Notes under the pieces: generated by a model
What the model was told of the DNA's origin: nothing
Databases searched by the model: none
Seen by the model: only the letters and a program-made list of their open reading frames with translations
Shown here: positions 62,409 through 64,000 of the stretch, one piece after another
Numbering within the stretch: position 1 is the first letter of the stretch
How the letters are laid out: each line of letters starts with the position of its first letter
Translations under genes and position numbers: made by a program
From: Mahella australiensis 50-1 BON
GTDB lineage: Bacteria > Bacillota > Clostridia > Mahellales > Mahellaceae
Direction of reading: 5' to 3'
Assembly: GCF_000213255.1 (NCBI RefSeq)
Contig: NC_015520.1
Span: 1,074,001 to 1,138,000 of the forward strand
Length of the DNA stretch: 64,000 nt

Positions 62409-63563
62409 ATGCCCGAGATTATGACTGATGAAAAACAAATGAATAATTCGTTGCCCCAGCCCAGGCCGTGGTGGAAAAAAGCTTTGTCGCAGGTAACTAT
62501 ATTCTTAATAAGCCTGGCTATAGTACTGGGAGGCTTGACACTGGCCGGATGGAAGCTGTATCAGCATTACTTTGGGCCTATGGCTCCCGGCAGCGATGAA
62601 GTAATAGAGGTAGAAATACCATTAGGATCATCTACCACTAAGATAGCCAATATATTAGAAGAAAATAAATTGGTCCGCAGTGCCACTATATTCCGATATT
62701 ATGTCGATTTTTCCGGTAATTCTGGTAAGCTAAAGGCTGGAATATACAAGCTTAAGCCGAGCATGACCATGAGCCAGATGTTGGAAGAAATGCTTACAGG
62801 TAAGGCCATGGCGGCTACCAAAACATTTACTGTAGTGCCGGGCTCTACGGTAGAGAGCATGGCTAATAGCCTTGTCAAGCAAGGCCTTATAAAAGATACC
62901 AAGCGCTTTTTGGAGCTGGCTAAAAGCGATGAATTCGATACCTATTGGTTTATAGCCGATATAGAAAATGCTGATAAACGCCGGTATAAACTTGAGGGTT
63001 ACTTGTATCCCGACACATATCAGGTATATGCTAACGCCAATGAGGAACAGATAATAACAAAAATGCTGGATCAATTTGAAAAAGTATTTTCGGAGGAATA
63101 CAAACAGCGTGCACAGGAGCTCAACATGACCGTGGACCAGGTGGTAACATTAGCCTCGGTTATAGAAAAAGAGGCCGGTGCAAAGGATTTTGCCAAGGTA
63201 TCAGCGGTCTTTCACAATCGCATAAAAAAGGACATGCCCTTGCAATCGTGCGCCACGATAAGTTATATAAAGGGTCAGACGATATTGTTTGCTTCTGGTT
63301 CCGATATCAAGATAGAATCGCCTTATAATACGTATAAATACAAAGGCCTGCCTGCTGGTCCTATATCAAACCCAGGCAAGAATGCTATACAAGCTGCTCT
63401 ATATCCTGAACAGTCGTTCCTTGACCAGTATTACTATTTCGCCGTGAGCGACCCTGATACCAAAGAGACGGTGTACAGTAAGACGCTGAAGGAGCATAAT
63501 AAAGTGGTGGCTCAGTACAGAGATGTATGGTTGGAGTGGCAGAAGGAGCATTCAAGTAATTAG
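62409..63563 (+). CDS. mltG: Endolytic murein transglycosylase MltG
   Basis: MltG cuts nascent peptidoglycan strands at the membrane. The 384-residue protein has one membrane helix (about 28-50), a LysM-like region and the catalytic domain with E253 in ASVIEKEAGAKD, followed by YNTYKYKGLPAGPISNPG near 306. GAAGGGGATAATA precedes the ATG. A terminator separates it from the penicillin-binding protein gene. Confidence 0.95.
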   Translation: MPEIMTDEKQMNNSLPQPRPWWKKALSQVTIFLISLAIVLGGLTLAGWKLYQHYFGPMAPGSDEVIEVEIPLGSSTTKIANILEENKLVRSATIFRYYVDFSGNSGKLKAGIYKLKPSMTMSQMLEEMLTGKAMAATKTFTVVPGSTVESMANSLVKQGLIKDTKRFLELAKSDEFDTYWFIADIENADKRRYKLEGYLYPDTYQVYANANEEQIITKMLDQFEKVFSEEYKQRAQELNMTVDQVVTLASVIEKEAGAKDFAKVSAVFHNRIKKDMPLQSCATISYIKGQTILFASGSDIKIESPYNTYKYKGLPAGPISNPGKNAIQAALYPEQSFLDQYYYFAVSDPDTKETVYSKTLKEHNKVVAQYRDVWLEWQKEHSSN

Positions 63564-63578
63564 ATCGGGAATATATAG

Positions 63579-63625
63579 CATCCCTTTAGGCCATAATATG
63601 GATATGGCGAAAGGGATGTTTTTTT
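63579..63625 (+). terminator. Terminator after mltG, containing the next gene's ribosome-binding site
   Basis: CATCCCTTT (63579-63587) pairs with AAAGGGATG (63610-63618) around an inner GCCATA / TATGGC hairpin, followed by T7. The 3' arm AAAGGGATG is also the only plausible Shine-Dalgarno of the gene starting at 63626. Confidence 0.75.
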
Positions 63626-64000
63626 ATGGATGAAAAAAGCGTAAAGCGTATATATCGCATAGGTATGGGTATGTTGATATTATTTGCGCTGCTTATAGTA
63701 AGGTTGGGTTCAGCTCAGCTCATAGATGGCATGGCCTATGCCGAGAAGGCTGTAAAGCAGCGTACGGTGCGTATAGCTTTGTATAATAGCAGAGGGCGTA
63801 TATTAGACCGCAGCGGCATACCATTTACTGACAGAGAAACAACTAAAAAGCTTATCGTATTTCCGGCCATGGTACAGGATGATAGCGTTTATGGATATAT
63901 ATATTCTGTTACAGGAAAAAAGCGCGATGATATAAAAAAAGCTGCCGATAACCGCTCTTATGTAGTGCTCGACGTATCGGATAATACAACAGCTATGCCG
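63626..64000 (+). CDS. Penicillin-binding protein (transpeptidase), N-terminal part
   Basis: The reading frame is open from ATG 63626 to the window end (125 codons). It has a single membrane helix (about 11-30; IGMGMLILFALLIVRLG), then the class B penicillin-binding dimerisation domain opening with RGRILDRSGIPF near 62. The catalytic SxxK region lies beyond the window. The N terminus is of the FtsI/SpoVD/Pbp2 type, but the subtype cannot be told. The start follows AAAGGGATG in the terminator stem. Confidence 0.85.
   Translation, partial: MDEKSVKRIYRIGMGMLILFALLIVRLGSAQLIDGMAYAEKAVKQRTVRIALYNSRGRILDRSGIPFTDRETTKKLIVFPAMVQDDSVYGYIYSVTGKKRDDIKKAADNRSYVVLDVSDNTTAMP

Noticed and set aside
1-64000. 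tRNA or rRNA genes
   Set aside because: I looked for the conserved T-loop and acceptor patterns and for rRNA core motifs and found none; a dedicated scan would be decisive.

Overview
The window looks like a chromosomal segment of an anaerobic, spore-forming, low-to-moderate GC Firmicute of the class Clostridia. The gene orders pnp / fapR-plsX-fab / rnc-smc-ftsY-ylxM-ffh-rpsP-khpA-rimM-trmD-rplS and yqfC-yqfD-phoH-ybeY-cdd are typical Firmicute blocks. Anaerobiosis is implied by the oxygen-sensitive class III ribonucleotide reductase and the corrinoid methyl-transfer genes; sporulation is implied by yqfC/yqfD. The overall style (strong AUA preference for isoleucine, many sugar genes) fits saccharolytic Thermoanaerobacterales-like bacteria such as Mahella, but the species cannot be fixed from the sequence alone.

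Layout. 0-0.8 kb: 3' end of pnp. 0.9-1.6 kb: a YlxY-like polysaccharide deacetylase fold with ruined catalytic motifs. 1.6-8.6 kb: FapR-controlled fatty acid operon (fapR-plsX-fabH-fabK-fabD-fabG-acpP-fabF) with a FapR-type operator on its promoter. 8.7-22.8 kb: housekeeping run for RNA processing, chromosome segregation, protein targeting and translation, ending with comM and a strong hairpin. 22.8-23.4 kb: gene-free region with a 15-bp palindrome and the 3' end (domains V-VI) of a group II intron remnant. 23.4-31.5 kb: sugar ABC uptake operon, cytoplasmic GH5 glycosidase and a YesM/YesN-type two-component system. 31.5-32.1 kb: two decayed gene fragments. 32.1-35.9 kb: ThuA-like / Gfo-Idh-MocA / GH27 alpha-galactosidase / TIM-barrel isomerase cluster. 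36.0-36.5 kb: yybP-ykoY manganese riboswitch and a half-size GDT1-type transporter. 36.5-39.4 kb: nrdD-nrdG behind tandem NrdR-like boxes. 39.4-40.7 kb: cobT on the minus strand behind a cobalamin riboswitch. 40.8-41.3 kb: a roughly 510-bp multi-branched palindromic element with no convincing gene. 41.5-47.9 kb: FocA-type transporter, PocR/AraC regulator, methyltransferase, corrinoid protein and corrinoid reactivation genes. 48-55.2 kb: membrane-protein-quality and sporulation genes (nfeD, floA, yqfC, yqfD, phoH, ybeY, cdd). 55-64 kb: two MFS transporters, cobU-cobS, a second ThuA-like gene, a coat-like minus-strand gene, a tryptophan-periodic repeat/coiled-coil protein, mltG and the start of a penicillin-binding protein.

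How it fits together. Lipid synthesis is tied to malonyl-CoA through FapR. B12 is a theme: cobT, cobU and cobS assemble or salvage the lower-ligand part of cobalamin, and the corrinoid protein system at 43.9-47.9 kb uses it. Two separate sugar loci handle import of an oligosaccharide with intracellular GH5 cleavage, and alpha-galactoside processing that may involve a 3-keto intermediate.

The most unusual material is non-coding: the branched palindrome at 40.8-41.3 kb, a related dispersed repeat at 54.1-54.3 and 59.3 kb (the former where yqfF/pgpH is usually found), and a group II intron scar. Two core genes, rnc and ffh, appear to lack a well-placed standard start codon. I did not find tRNA, rRNA or CRISPR arrays.
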